Shown piece after piece: positions 1 through 5,529 of a DNA stretch of 5,529 bases; within the stretch, counting starts at the first letter, position 1; each line of letters opens with the position of its first letter. The notes beneath the pieces were generated by a model, which searched no databases, was not told the DNA's origin, and saw only the letters and a program-made list of their open reading frames with translations. The position numbers and the translations under genes are program-made. The stretch lies in assembly GCA_003527965.1 (NCBI GenBank), contig DPVY01000214.1:1-5529 (forward strand), in the 5' to 3' direction. This stretch comes from Fidelibacterota bacterium. Its GTDB lineage: Bacteria > Fidelibacterota > UBA2242.

Positions 1-1779
1 AAGGATATTAAGGTCAGCGCTTACGTTGACCGCAATACAATCAATCCGGATGATGTCATCACTTTTACGGTTAAAATTGACGGTAGCAGTGATTTTTCTG
101 ATGTGCCGCCGCCGGAGAGTGACGGTTTTGTGGTTATTGCGGGCCCCTCTCAGTCCAGCAGTATCCAGATCATTAATGGTGAAATAACAGCCTCTAAGAC
201 TATCCAATGGCAGCTGGTTCCGACAAGATCAGGTAAGCTGGAAATAAAGCCCATCACGATTAAATTTCGTCGAAAGAGTTATCAAACTCCCGCAATATAT
301 GTTACTGTCAATGATCGGCAAAAATCCTCCAAATCTTCACTTCCCGGTAATGTGCCCGCGCCGCAGACCGCTTCACCTCGTCCTCAGCAGGATAGTAAGA
401 ATAATGTCTTCCTGAAAACCAGAGTCTCGAAAAAATCGCTTTATAAAGGTGAGGAATTGATCGTAAACTTTGATCTTTACTATCAAAATGTGCGTACCTA
501 TGCGACCCAAACGCTACCCGACGCTAAAGGATTTTGGACCGAGCAATTTCCCGAAAACCGTAATCCGCCGGTCGAGACTGTTGTAGTAGATGGAATCGCT
601 TATAAAAAAGCCACAATTCGGCGTCTGGCATTATTTCCGACTACAACCGGTGAGCTGTTGATTGATCCGCTGGTTATCAATTGCGAAATCGTTGTGCCAA
701 AACAGCGTCGCCGTTCGGTTTTTGATGACTTTTTTGATGATTCCTTTTTCAGTGATCCGTTTTTTAGCAATACTAAAGTTGTTGAAGTCCGGTCTGATCC
801 GGTAACGATAAACGTTATAGACCTGCCTGCGCAGGGAAAACCCGAGGGGTTCAGCGGTGGTGTAGGCTCTTTTAGCATTGAGAGCTCTATCGATACTCTT
901 CAAACAAAGCAGGATCAGGCGCTTACCTTACGATATAAAATATCCGGTTCCGGAAATATAAACGGGATAAAACTACCCCCCCCAGAACTGCCCGCTAATG
1001 TTGAGGCTTTTGAACCTAAGATTGAACGGCTTATTAATAATAAGGGCAAATCGATCCGGGGCAGCGTATCCTATGAGTATGTGATTATCCCGCGTAGCAG
1101 TGGTCAACTACGCATTCCGGCATTAACTCTGCACTTTTTCGATCCAAATCTGAAACGGTATCAAAGCAAATCAGCTCCCGGTTTTAATGTCAGTGTTCAG
1201 CCCTATGAGCAATCTTCCATTGCCCGGGGTGCGGGTTTCCGGAAAGAAGAGATATCTCTATTAGGGACCGATATCCGGTTTATTATGAGAGAATCTCCCA
1301 ACTGGCAGAAAATCGGTTCTACTGTTTTTAATCAATTCTGGTTCTGGCTGGTTAATGTTATGTCCCTGTCGATCATTAGCGCCAGCCTTGTTTTTCGCTG
1401 GTGGGTGGATAAATTGGAGAATAACAGCCTGTTCGCTCGTAGAAGACGGGCGTTATCCAAAGCTATGGTTTCCTTAAAAGCCCTTGAAAGTGAGATTGCT
1501 GCAGGAAAGATTGAAACTGTTTGTGATCGTCTGGATCGTCTGCTAACGGGTTTTATTGCCGATAAAATTGGGTTGCCGGCGTCCGGAATCGGGCCTAGAG
1601 AGATTTCGGCAGCGCTGTCGGATAAAAAAACTGATCCGGCGATTATCAAATCCGTTGAAACGGTTCTTAAAGAGCTTGAACAACATCGCTTCTTGCCGGG
1701 TGAGCCGGAGGAACGGAAATTTCGAAAACTGACCGGGACGGTGAACGATCTGGTCATCCAACTGAGTAAGGTGCTGTAA
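1..1779 (+). CDS. batD: BatD family membrane-anchored protein (5'-partial)
   Basis: The frame is open from base 1 to TAA at 1777-1779, giving 592 residues. The true start lies upstream; the GTG at 103 is internal because family-like sequence (VSAYVDRNTINPDD) precedes it. Only a signal peptide and a few residues seem missing, since BatD proteins are usually about 580-620 aa. Residues are numbered from base 1. There are three beta-rich, Ig-like BatD segments at about 1-103, 136-275 and 287-400. The first two are separated by a Ser/Pro/Gln linker (104-135). An Arg-rich turn and an Asp/Phe-rich loop (FDDFFDDSFFSDPFF, 241-255) follow, a feature also seen in Bacteroidota BatD. The FSGGVGSFSI motif opens the third segment. 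One membrane helix (446-468, Trp/Phe-rich) is followed by RRRR and a helical cytoplasmic tail. Bat proteins are thought to form an envelope complex with MoxR ATPase and VWA proteins; their biochemical role is poorly defined. batE starts one base after the stop. Confidence 0.9.
   Translation, partial: KDIKVSAYVDRNTINPDDVITFTVKIDGSSDFSDVPPPESDGFVVIAGPSQSSSIQIINGEITASKTIQWQLVPTRSGKLEIKPITIKFRRKSYQTPAIYVTVNDRQKSSKSSLPGNVPAPQTASPRPQQDSKNNVFLKTRVSKKSLYKGEELIVNFDLYYQNVRTYATQTLPDAKGFWTEQFPENRNPPVETVVVDGIAYKKATIRRLALFPTTTGELLIDPLVINCEIVVPKQRRRSVFDDFFDDSFFSDPFFSNTKVVEVRSDPVTINVIDLPAQGKPEGFSGGVGSFSIESSIDTLQTKQDQALTLRYKISGSGNINGIKLPPPELPANVEAFEPKIERLINNKGKSIRGSVSYEYVIIPRSSGQLRIPALTLHFFDPNLKRYQSKSAPGFNVSVQPYEQSSIARGAGFRKEEISLLGTDIRFIMRESPNWQKIGSTVFNQFWFWLVNVMSLSIISASLVFRWWVDKLENNSLFARRRRALSKAMVSLKALESEIAAGKIETVCDRLDRLLTGFIADKIGLPASGIGPREISAALSDKKTDPAIIKSVETVLKELEQHRFLPGEPEERKFRKLTGTVNDLVIQLSKVL
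976..983 (+). repeat. C8 homopolymer inside batD
   Basis: Eight consecutive C bases encode most of a Pro-Pro-Pro motif (codons 326-328 of the fragment, LPPPELP). It is the only C run of this length in the window. Gain of one C would bring TAA at 996-998 into frame, and loss of one C would bring TGA at 1082-1084 into frame. Either change would truncate BatD before its membrane helix. Variation is not shown by this sequence; the tract could simply be a conserved proline motif. Confidence 0.9.
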
Positions 1780-1780
1780 C

Positions 1781-2545
1781 ATGCAGAAGTTTATGAGCCT
1801 GTTTTGGCTCTTAATTATAATATATCCCTTGACGGTCAGCGCTCAGGATACCGCAGATTTTTATTTTCACAAAGGTAACGAATATTATCTGGAGGAAAAT
1901 TATCCTGAAGCGATCAGGCAATATGAATCCGTTCTGAATAGCGGATATGAGAGTCCTGAACTCTATTATAATCTGGGCAATGCGTACTATAAATCCGGTC
2001 AATTGGGAAAGGCTATTCTGAATTACGAACGGGCCTTGAAGAAAAAACCGCAGGATAAGAATGTTCAGTTTAATTTGAGACTGGCAAACCTGCGGGTAAA
2101 GGACCGGGTTGAAGTTCCTCCGGAATTTTTTCTTTTTCGCTGGAACCGGAAAATAGTTCAGATGTTGTCAACCCGTAACTGGGCCTGGTCTGTGGCGGCG
2201 CTTTTTTTCCTGGCGTGTGTGCTGGCTTCAATCTGCGTTGTTGGCGAGATAAACAGATTTAAAGGACAGTTAAAAATAGCAGCGATAGCGCTCTTTTTTT
2301 GTGCGGTGCTGCTAATAGCACCGCTCATCCAACGCTATCAAATGGAAAAATCCCGGGCTTACGGAATTATTCTTAGCTCCGGCAGCAAGAGTTTGGCGGC
2401 GCCCCAGGATGGCAGCACCGAATTGTTTATCATCCATGAAGGCACCAAAGTCCGGGTTCTGGATACCGACGGAGATTGGAATAAAATAGAATTAATCGAC
2501 GGAAAACAGGGCTGGATATTCTCCTTAGACCTGGGAATTATTTAA
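1781..2545 (+). CDS. batE: BatE: TPR / SH3-like membrane protein
   Basis: This 254-residue protein starts at ATG 1781, one base after the batD stop, with a modest AAGG (1768-1771) upstream inside batD. A signal peptide spans about residues 1-21, with VSA as a plausible cleavage site. Residues 23-106 hold two clear TPR units (YFHKGNEYYLEENYPEAI and LYYNLGNAYYKSGQLGKAI) and a further amphipathic helix. A basic stretch is followed by two hydrophobic spans at about 134-155 and 163-183. The C-terminus (about 195-252) looks like a bacterial SH3 fold, with GTKVRVLDTDGDWNKIEL and GKQGWIF. This order of TPR, paired membrane helices and SH3 is that of BatE in Bat operons. The TPRs probably mediate protein contacts in the periplasm together with BatD; that is family knowledge plus inference. 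The immediate start after batD implies co-translation. The short hydrophobic N-terminus also has ATG 1793 as an alternative start. Confidence 0.88.
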   Translation: MQKFMSLFWLLIIIYPLTVSAQDTADFYFHKGNEYYLEENYPEAIRQYESVLNSGYESPELYYNLGNAYYKSGQLGKAILNYERALKKKPQDKNVQFNLRLANLRVKDRVEVPPEFFLFRWNRKIVQMLSTRNWAWSVAALFFLACVLASICVVGEINRFKGQLKIAAIALFFCAVLLIAPLIQRYQMEKSRAYGIILSSGSKSLAAPQDGSTELFIIHEGTKVRVLDTDGDWNKIELIDGKQGWIFSLDLGII

Positions 2546-2591
2546 GTTTAATATTTAAGTGCTTCCCTTTTTAATTATGATGATTGTTTTG

Positions 2592-2598
2592 TATATTT
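2592..2598 (+). promoter_or_regulatory. Possible -10/-7-like element TATATTT upstream of the SPOR gene
   Basis: The 68-base gap after batE (2546-2613) is AT-rich and is the longest gap in the window. It holds TATATTT 15 bases before the ATG at 2614, with a T-rich stretch (2568-2573) about 18 bases further upstream. It resembles a sigma-70 -10 or the TAnnTTTG box of Bacteroidota, but the final G is absent (TATATTTC). A start site from it would leave a leader of only about 10 bases. This is weak evidence, as such AT-rich matches are common by chance. Confidence 0.2.
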
Positions 2599-2613
2599 CA
2601 GGCAGTTAACGTT

Positions 2614-3093
2614 ATGACCATGAATAAACGAATATTAATTGTTTTAATAATATCTGGAATGAGTTTTTTAGCGGCTCAGGAATGGATGGTGGATCAGGAT
2701 GAAAGCTTTGATCCGCTTAATTTACATGAACCGTCATTACCGTTCCTGGACGGCTCAATGATCTATGAGATTATCACAGATATAAAAGAGCCCGGTGAGC
2801 GGTTGAGCCGCGATACCGTGCGTGTTATTGAAAAAACGGGGTGGAAAGTCCAGCTGTTTTCGACAACCGATTTTTACAAAGCCGATACGGTTTATTTTCA
2901 GGCCTGTGACGATTTTATCGAAGAAGAGGTGGTTAAGGTTTTTAATTCACCCAACTATAAAATCAGGGTTGGCAACTGTACAACGAGAGAATCTGCGGAA
3001 GAGCTGCTTAGCCGCGCCCTGGATTTAAAGTACCGTGACGCCTGGATTATCCGGACTTCTGTTAAAGTCGAAGAAAGACTTATATTTTATTAA
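2614..3093 (+). CDS. Small exported protein with C-terminal SPOR-like domain
   Basis: I do not recognise this as a named gene. From ATG 2614 it encodes 159 residues. ATG 2620 (two codons later) is equally possible, and the in-frame TTG at 2584 would place ten extra residues ahead of a good signal peptide. Residues 3-22 (NKRILIVLIISGMSFLAAQ) form a signal sequence with a basic start and hydrophobic core; no lipobox Cys is present, so it is probably secreted rather than a lipoprotein. Residues 23-73 are acidic and unassigned. Residues 74-148 fit a SPOR pattern: a GWKVQLFST strand, a helix, then KIRVGNCTTRESAEELLSRAL and a final strand (AWIIRT). SPOR domains bind glycan strands stripped of peptide stems and often localise to septal peptidoglycan. 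Cys98 and Cys122 are the only cysteines. A weak GGCAG at 2601-2605 is the best ribosome-binding candidate. A role in the cell wall is inferred from the domain only. Confidence 0.72.
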   Translation: MTMNKRILIVLIISGMSFLAAQEWMVDQDESFDPLNLHEPSLPFLDGSMIYEIITDIKEPGERLSRDTVRVIEKTGWKVQLFSTTDFYKADTVYFQACDDFIEEEVVKVFNSPNYKIRVGNCTTRESAEELLSRALDLKYRDAWIIRTSVKVEERLIFY

Positions 3094-3118
3094 GTAATCT
3101 GTAAATTATATTTTTATC

Positions 3119-3124
3119 GAGAGG
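3119..3124 (+). promoter_or_regulatory. Ribosome binding site for yebC
   Basis: GAGAGG ends six bases before ATG 3131, in the 37-base gap after the SPOR gene. It fixes the yebC start, which also matches the conserved family N-terminus. Confidence 0.75.
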
Positions 3125-3130
3125 TAATAT

Positions 3131-3886
3131 ATGTCAGGTCACTCAAAATGGAGTACCATAAAACGGAAGAAAGGCGCCCAGGATGCCAAGCGCGGTAAGA
3201 TTTTTACCAAGCTTATCAAGGAAATTCAGGTAGCCGCTAAATTGGGCGGTGGCGATGAAAACGCCAACCCCCGGCTCCGGTCGGCTATTCAGGCGGCCCG
3301 GGTCGCCAATATGCCGACAGCCAATATTGAGCGGGGCATTAAAAAGGGAACAGGGGAACTTGAGGGTGTGAATTATGAAGAGATCACCTATGAAGGATAT
3401 GGTCCCGGTGGCATCGCCATTTACATGGAAGCAATGACGGACAATAAAAACCGCACGGTTTCCGAAATCCGTCACCTCCTGACAAAATACGGCGGAAATC
3501 TGGCGACTAACGGCAGTGTAGCCTGGATGTTTGAGAAGAAAGATATTATTACTATCGATAAAAGTGCCTGTAATGAAGACGATCTTTTGGTAGTGGCGAC
3601 AGATGCCGGCGCTAATGATATTTTGGAAGAGGATGATATTTACGAACTAGATATGGATCCGGCGGTTTTTGATGATGTGAAAAATGCGCTGGAAACTAAT
3701 AATATTCCCATATTGGAAGCCTCAATCCAGATGATCCCGAAAAACGTGGTTAAAGTGGACGAGCAACTTGCGCCCAAAATACTGAAAATCATGGATGCTC
3801 TTGAAGATCATGACGATATCCAGAATGTTTATGCCAATTTTGACATTGACGATGAGATTGTCAATAAACTTCAGGAAGATGTTTAA
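3131..3886 (+). CDS. yebC: YebC/TACO1 family protein
   Basis: This 251-residue protein has the typical family length (about 240-250 aa) and the diagnostic N-terminus MSGHSKWSTIKRKKGAQDAK, followed by RGKIFTKLIKEI, AAKLGGGDENANPRLR and ANMPTANIERGIKKGTGE. The middle carries YEGYGPGGIAIYMEAMTDNKNRT and GGNLATNGSVAWMFEKK; the C-terminal third is acidic. YebC proteins were long annotated as transcriptional regulators. Mitochondrial TACO1 and more recent bacterial work instead point to a ribosome-associated role in helping translation through difficult, notably proline-rich, stretches. Which applies here cannot be read from sequence. It acts in the cytoplasm. The TAA stop shares its last A with the ruvC ATG (TAATG), so yebC and ruvC are translationally coupled. 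The yebC-ruvC-ruvA order is widespread in bacteria. No truncation is seen. Confidence 0.96.
   Translation: MSGHSKWSTIKRKKGAQDAKRGKIFTKLIKEIQVAAKLGGGDENANPRLRSAIQAARVANMPTANIERGIKKGTGELEGVNYEEITYEGYGPGGIAIYMEAMTDNKNRTVSEIRHLLTKYGGNLATNGSVAWMFEKKDIITIDKSACNEDDLLVVATDAGANDILEEDDIYELDMDPAVFDDVKNALETNNIPILEASIQMIPKNVVKVDEQLAPKILKIMDALEDHDDIQNVYANFDIDDEIVNKLQEDV
3873..3878 (+). promoter_or_regulatory. Ribosome binding site for ruvC, inside yebC
   Basis: AGGAAG in the last codons of yebC lies seven bases before the ruvC ATG at 3886. Together with the TAATG overlap it supports reinitiation by ribosomes finishing yebC. Confidence 0.6.
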
Positions 3887-4365
3887 TGCGGGTGATTGGG
3901 CTGGACCACGGACTCCATCATACCGGTTATGGTATTTTGGACAAGGAAAACAATAAGATCAGCTGTCTGGGCTGGGGAACTGTTGATACGTCACCCAAAT
4001 GGGCATTTCCCAAACGGCTTCAGAAAATATATGCTGAGCTCATGGCGGTTATGTTGCATTGGCAACCGACGGAAATGGTGGTAGAATCGGCAATTTATGC
4101 TCAAAATATGCAAACGGCTTTAATAATGGGACACGCCCGGGGCGTAGCTCTGCTGGCGGGTGTGAATTCAGGCTTGGAAATTTTTGAATATACGCCAAAA
4201 AAGATCAAGTCCGCGGTTGTCGGAAATGGCGCCGCCACCAAAGAACAGGTTCGGTTCATGATGATCCGATTGCTGAATCTGCCCGATGAAAATATTCCTT
4301 TTGACGCTACCGATGCATTGGCGGCGGGTTATTGTCACCTCAATCAGTTAAAGTTATCGAGGTAA
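3886..4365 (+). CDS. ruvC: Holliday junction resolvase RuvC (divergent)
   Basis: RuvC is a dimeric, metal-dependent endonuclease that makes paired nicks in Holliday junctions in the cytoplasm, working with RuvAB. The protein is 159 aa, normal for the family (E. coli 173). The acidic metal-binding set is complete: Asp7 (VIGLDHG), Glu67 (MVVESA), Asp140 and Asp143 (DATDALA), with His151 where the conserved C-terminal His is expected. Lys108 and Lys119 match the DNA-contacting lysines in EYTPKKIKSAVVGNGAATKEQV, and GHARGVALLAG is typical. Two departures stand out: the usual DPG after the first strand is DHG, and the position of the base-stacking Phe (E. coli Phe69) is Ile70 with Tyr71 next to it. 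The catalytic set suggests an active enzyme. It is coupled to yebC by a one-base overlap and followed by ruvA after three bases. Confidence 0.93.
   Translation: MRVIGLDHGLHHTGYGILDKENNKISCLGWGTVDTSPKWAFPKRLQKIYAELMAVMLHWQPTEMVVESAIYAQNMQTALIMGHARGVALLAGVNSGLEIFEYTPKKIKSAVVGNGAATKEQVRFMMIRLLNLPDENIPFDATDALAAGYCHLNQLKLSR
4359..4362 (+). promoter_or_regulatory. Ribosome binding site deciding the GTG start of ruvA
   Basis: GAGG overlaps the last two sense codons of ruvC and lies six bases before GTG 4369. The next codons (FAYLKG) match the usual RuvA N-terminus (M-I/F-x-x-L-x-G), so GTG 4369 is chosen as the start. Confidence 0.75.
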
Positions 4366-4368
4366 GCG

Positions 4369-4962
4369 GTGTTTGCTTATTTAAAAGGCATTGTCATTCA
4401 TAAAGATCCGACATCTATCGTTCTGGATGTCAATGGCATCGGCTATCAAATCTCAATCCCTCTGTCAACTTATGAAAGGCTGCCCGGAATCAACCAAAGT
4501 GCTAAACTTCTGATCCACTTTCAGGTTCGCGAAGATGCTCAGACTCTGTACGGATTTCATACACAGGAAGAGAAGGATCTGTTTCTGAATCTGATAAATA
4601 TTTCCGGAATCGGCCCGAAAATGGCAATCACTATTTTAAGCGGTGCTACTCCGGCTCAATTTAAAAACAGGATCGTTGCCGGCGATGTAAATGCCCTGAC
4701 CCTGATCCCCGGAATCGGAATGAAGACCGCCAAGCGGATCATTGTGGAACTTCGTGAAAAACTGGTCGGTGTGGATGATAGTATTCCCGGTGATGCCGGC
4801 TTTATAATTGATTCGAAAGACAGTGATGAAGCCTTAAAAGCTTTATTATCACTGGGTTATCGGAGGACTGAGGCGCTGAATGCAATCAAGCGCGCCCTGA
4901 AAGAATTAGATGCCGATGCGTCGGTGGAAAAGATATTAAAAGTTGCCTTAAATAAAATGTAA
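4369..4962 (+). CDS. ruvA: Holliday junction branch migration subunit RuvA
   Basis: RuvA tetramers bind four-way DNA junctions and load the RuvB motor for branch migration. The 197-residue product has normal length and all three domains. Residues 1-63 form the OB-fold, including LKGIVIHKDPTSIVLDVNGIGYQI and the REDAQTLYGF acidic-pin region, with Glu55 and Asp56 at the pin that separates strands. Residues 64-135 carry two helix-hairpin-helix motifs, NISGIGPKMAITILSG and LIPGIGMKTAKRIIVELREKL. A flexible linker (136-150) leads to domain III (151-197), EALKALLSLGYRRTEALNAI, which contacts RuvB. The start is GTG, three bases after the ruvC stop. The gene downstream is gcvT rather than ruvB, so the RuvB partner must be encoded elsewhere if present. 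Nothing essential looks missing. Confidence 0.96.
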   Translation: MFAYLKGIVIHKDPTSIVLDVNGIGYQISIPLSTYERLPGINQSAKLLIHFQVREDAQTLYGFHTQEEKDLFLNLINISGIGPKMAITILSGATPAQFKNRIVAGDVNALTLIPGIGMKTAKRIIVELREKLVGVDDSIPGDAGFIIDSKDSDEALKALLSLGYRRTEALNAIKRALKELDADASVEKILKVALNKM

Positions 4963-4964
4963 AA

Positions 4965-4970
4965 TGAGGA
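4965..4970 (+). promoter_or_regulatory. Ribosome binding site for gcvT
   Basis: TGAGGA begins two bases after the ruvA stop and ends six bases before ATG 4977. The 14-base gap has no room for a promoter or terminator, so gcvT is probably transcribed with ruvA. Confidence 0.75.
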
Positions 4971-4976
4971 TCAGCC

Positions 4977-5529
4977 ATGGAATCAATTCCGCAAAAAACG
5001 CCTTTTTATAACAAACATGTAGCTATGGGGGCTAAAATTGTTCCCTTTGCCGGTTTCTTAATGCCTATCCAATATTCCGGCATTATTGATGAACACCTCG
5101 CCGTGCGCAATGCCGTTGGTGTTTTTGATGTGACCCACATGGGAGAATTTATTGTTACCGGCTCCGCTGCCGCAAAGTTTCTCAACAAGCTCACCGTTAA
5201 TGATGTATCCGCGCTGGAAATCGGTCAGGTTCAATATTCGGCAATGTGCTATCCTGACGGTGGGATTGTGGATGATTTATTGGTTTACCGATTTGCCGAT
5301 CACTACATGATGGTGGTCAATGCTTCCAATATTCAAAAGGATTTTGAATGGGCGCAGCAAAACCTGATTGATGGCGTTGCTTTGAAAAATATTTCCGGAG
5401 ATACTGCACTTCTGGCAATTCAGGGACCAAATTCTTTTGATGTTTTACAAAAATTGACTGATGTAGATCTGAAAGATATTCCTTTTTATCATTTTACCGA
5501 AGGTTCTTTGGCGGGATTTGATATGATCA
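4977..5529 (+). CDS. gcvT: Aminomethyltransferase, glycine cleavage system T-protein (3'-partial)
   Basis: The frame starts at ATG 4977 and stays open to the window end, giving 184 residues, about half of the usual ~360. GcvT takes the aminomethyl group from lipoylated H-protein and, with tetrahydrofolate, yields 5,10-methylene-THF and ammonia. Family signatures are in order: TPFYNKHVAMGAKIVPFAGF, MPIQYSGIIDEHLAVRNAVG, VFDVTHMGEF (residues 49-58, normally DVSHMGE), YPDGGIVDDLLVYR with Asp99-Asp100 covering the catalytic aspartate, VVNASNIQKDF, and LLAIQGPNS. GcvT is related to YgfZ and to dimethylglycine or sarcosine dehydrogenase domains. The intact VDD motif and the start pattern favour true GcvT. 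No other glycine cleavage gene is visible; gcvH or gcvP could lie downstream. The C-terminal barrel domain is outside the window. Confidence 0.95.
   Translation, partial: MESIPQKTPFYNKHVAMGAKIVPFAGFLMPIQYSGIIDEHLAVRNAVGVFDVTHMGEFIVTGSAAAKFLNKLTVNDVSALEIGQVQYSAMCYPDGGIVDDLLVYRFADHYMMVVNASNIQKDFEWAQQNLIDGVALKNISGDTALLAIQGPNSFDVLQKLTDVDLKDIPFYHFTEGSLAGFDMI

Noticed and set aside
103..105. GTG as the start of batD
   Set aside because: The same frame is open to base 1 and the preceding 34 codons look like the beginning of the mature BatD first domain, so the gene is cut by the window edge rather than starting here.
721..771. Asp/Phe-rich stretch in BatD as a novel repeat or low-complexity insertion
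   Set aside because: Comparable DDFF/DPFF loops occur in BatD proteins of Bacteroidota, so it is a family feature.
600..903. Minus-strand open frames over batD, and similar ones at 1332-1782, 1811-2002, 3143-3475 and 5006-5194
   Set aside because: All lie opposite well-supported conserved genes, show no family motifs and have no convincing start signals; they are shadows of the coding strand.
1624..1630. A7 run in batD as a programmed frameshift site
   Set aside because: The reading frame continues normally into the conserved C-terminal tail, and no stimulatory structure or overlapping product is evident.
2540..2560. Direct repeat ATTTAAGT (2540-2547 and 2553-2560), 13 bases apart
   Set aside because: It is an AT-rich pair, the first copy overlaps the batE stop codon, and there is no third copy. 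It is likely chance and not a terminator hairpin.
2584..2586. TTG as start of the SPOR-like gene
   Set aside because: It would place ten residues before a normal signal peptide and has no ribosome binding site; ATG 2614 or 2620 fits better.
2822..3028. Plus-strand 68-codon frame inside the SPOR-like gene, and a 62-codon frame inside ruvC at 3896-4084
   Set aside because: They are out of frame with supported proteins and have no recognisable features or binding site.
3094..3130. Promoter for yebC in the 37-base gap
   Set aside because: TATATT at 3107-3112 has no credible -35 partner and would start transcription at the ribosome binding site; not annotated separately.

Overview
The window is a compact, entirely plus-strand, gene-dense stretch of bacterial chromosome. 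Six protein genes follow one another with junctions of +1, +68, +37, -1, +3 and +14 bases. Base composition is moderate and looks even by eye, and I see no sign of a mobile element, RNA gene, CRISPR array or horizontally acquired island. The two end genes are cut by the window edges.

Layout. (1) 1-1779: most of BatD, a membrane-anchored protein of the Bat (Bacteroides aerotolerance-type) operon. Only its N-terminal signal region is missing. (2) 1781-2545: BatE, with a signal peptide, TPR repeats, two membrane spans and an SH3-like C-terminus. (3) 2614-3093: a small exported protein ending in a SPOR-like domain, not recognised as a named gene. (4) 3131-3886: yebC (YebC/TACO1 family). (5) 3886-4365: ruvC, the Holliday junction resolvase. 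(6) 4369-4962: ruvA, the Holliday junction-binding subunit. (7) 4977-5529: the first half of gcvT, the glycine cleavage system T-protein.

Functional logic. There are three modules: the end of a cell-envelope Bat cluster plus a SPOR protein, a conserved yebC-ruvC-ruvA block, and the start of gcvT. yebC, ruvC and ruvA are tightly coupled: yebC and ruvC share one base in TAATG, and the ruvA Shine-Dalgarno lies in the last codons of ruvC. The motor gene ruvB does not follow ruvA here.

Organism. BatD/BatE with FCB-style family features, AT-rich short leaders and the yebC-ruvC-ruvA order suggest a member of the FCB group or a related lineage (Bacteroidota, Calditrichota, KSB1 or Marinimicrobia-like). 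This is inference from gene content; no phylogenetic marker was computed.

I did not find a convincing undescribed system. The best second looks are the divergent RuvC (DHG instead of DPG, and Ile where the DNA-wedging Phe is expected), an 8-base C run inside batD, and the two-cysteine SPOR protein between the bat and ruv modules.
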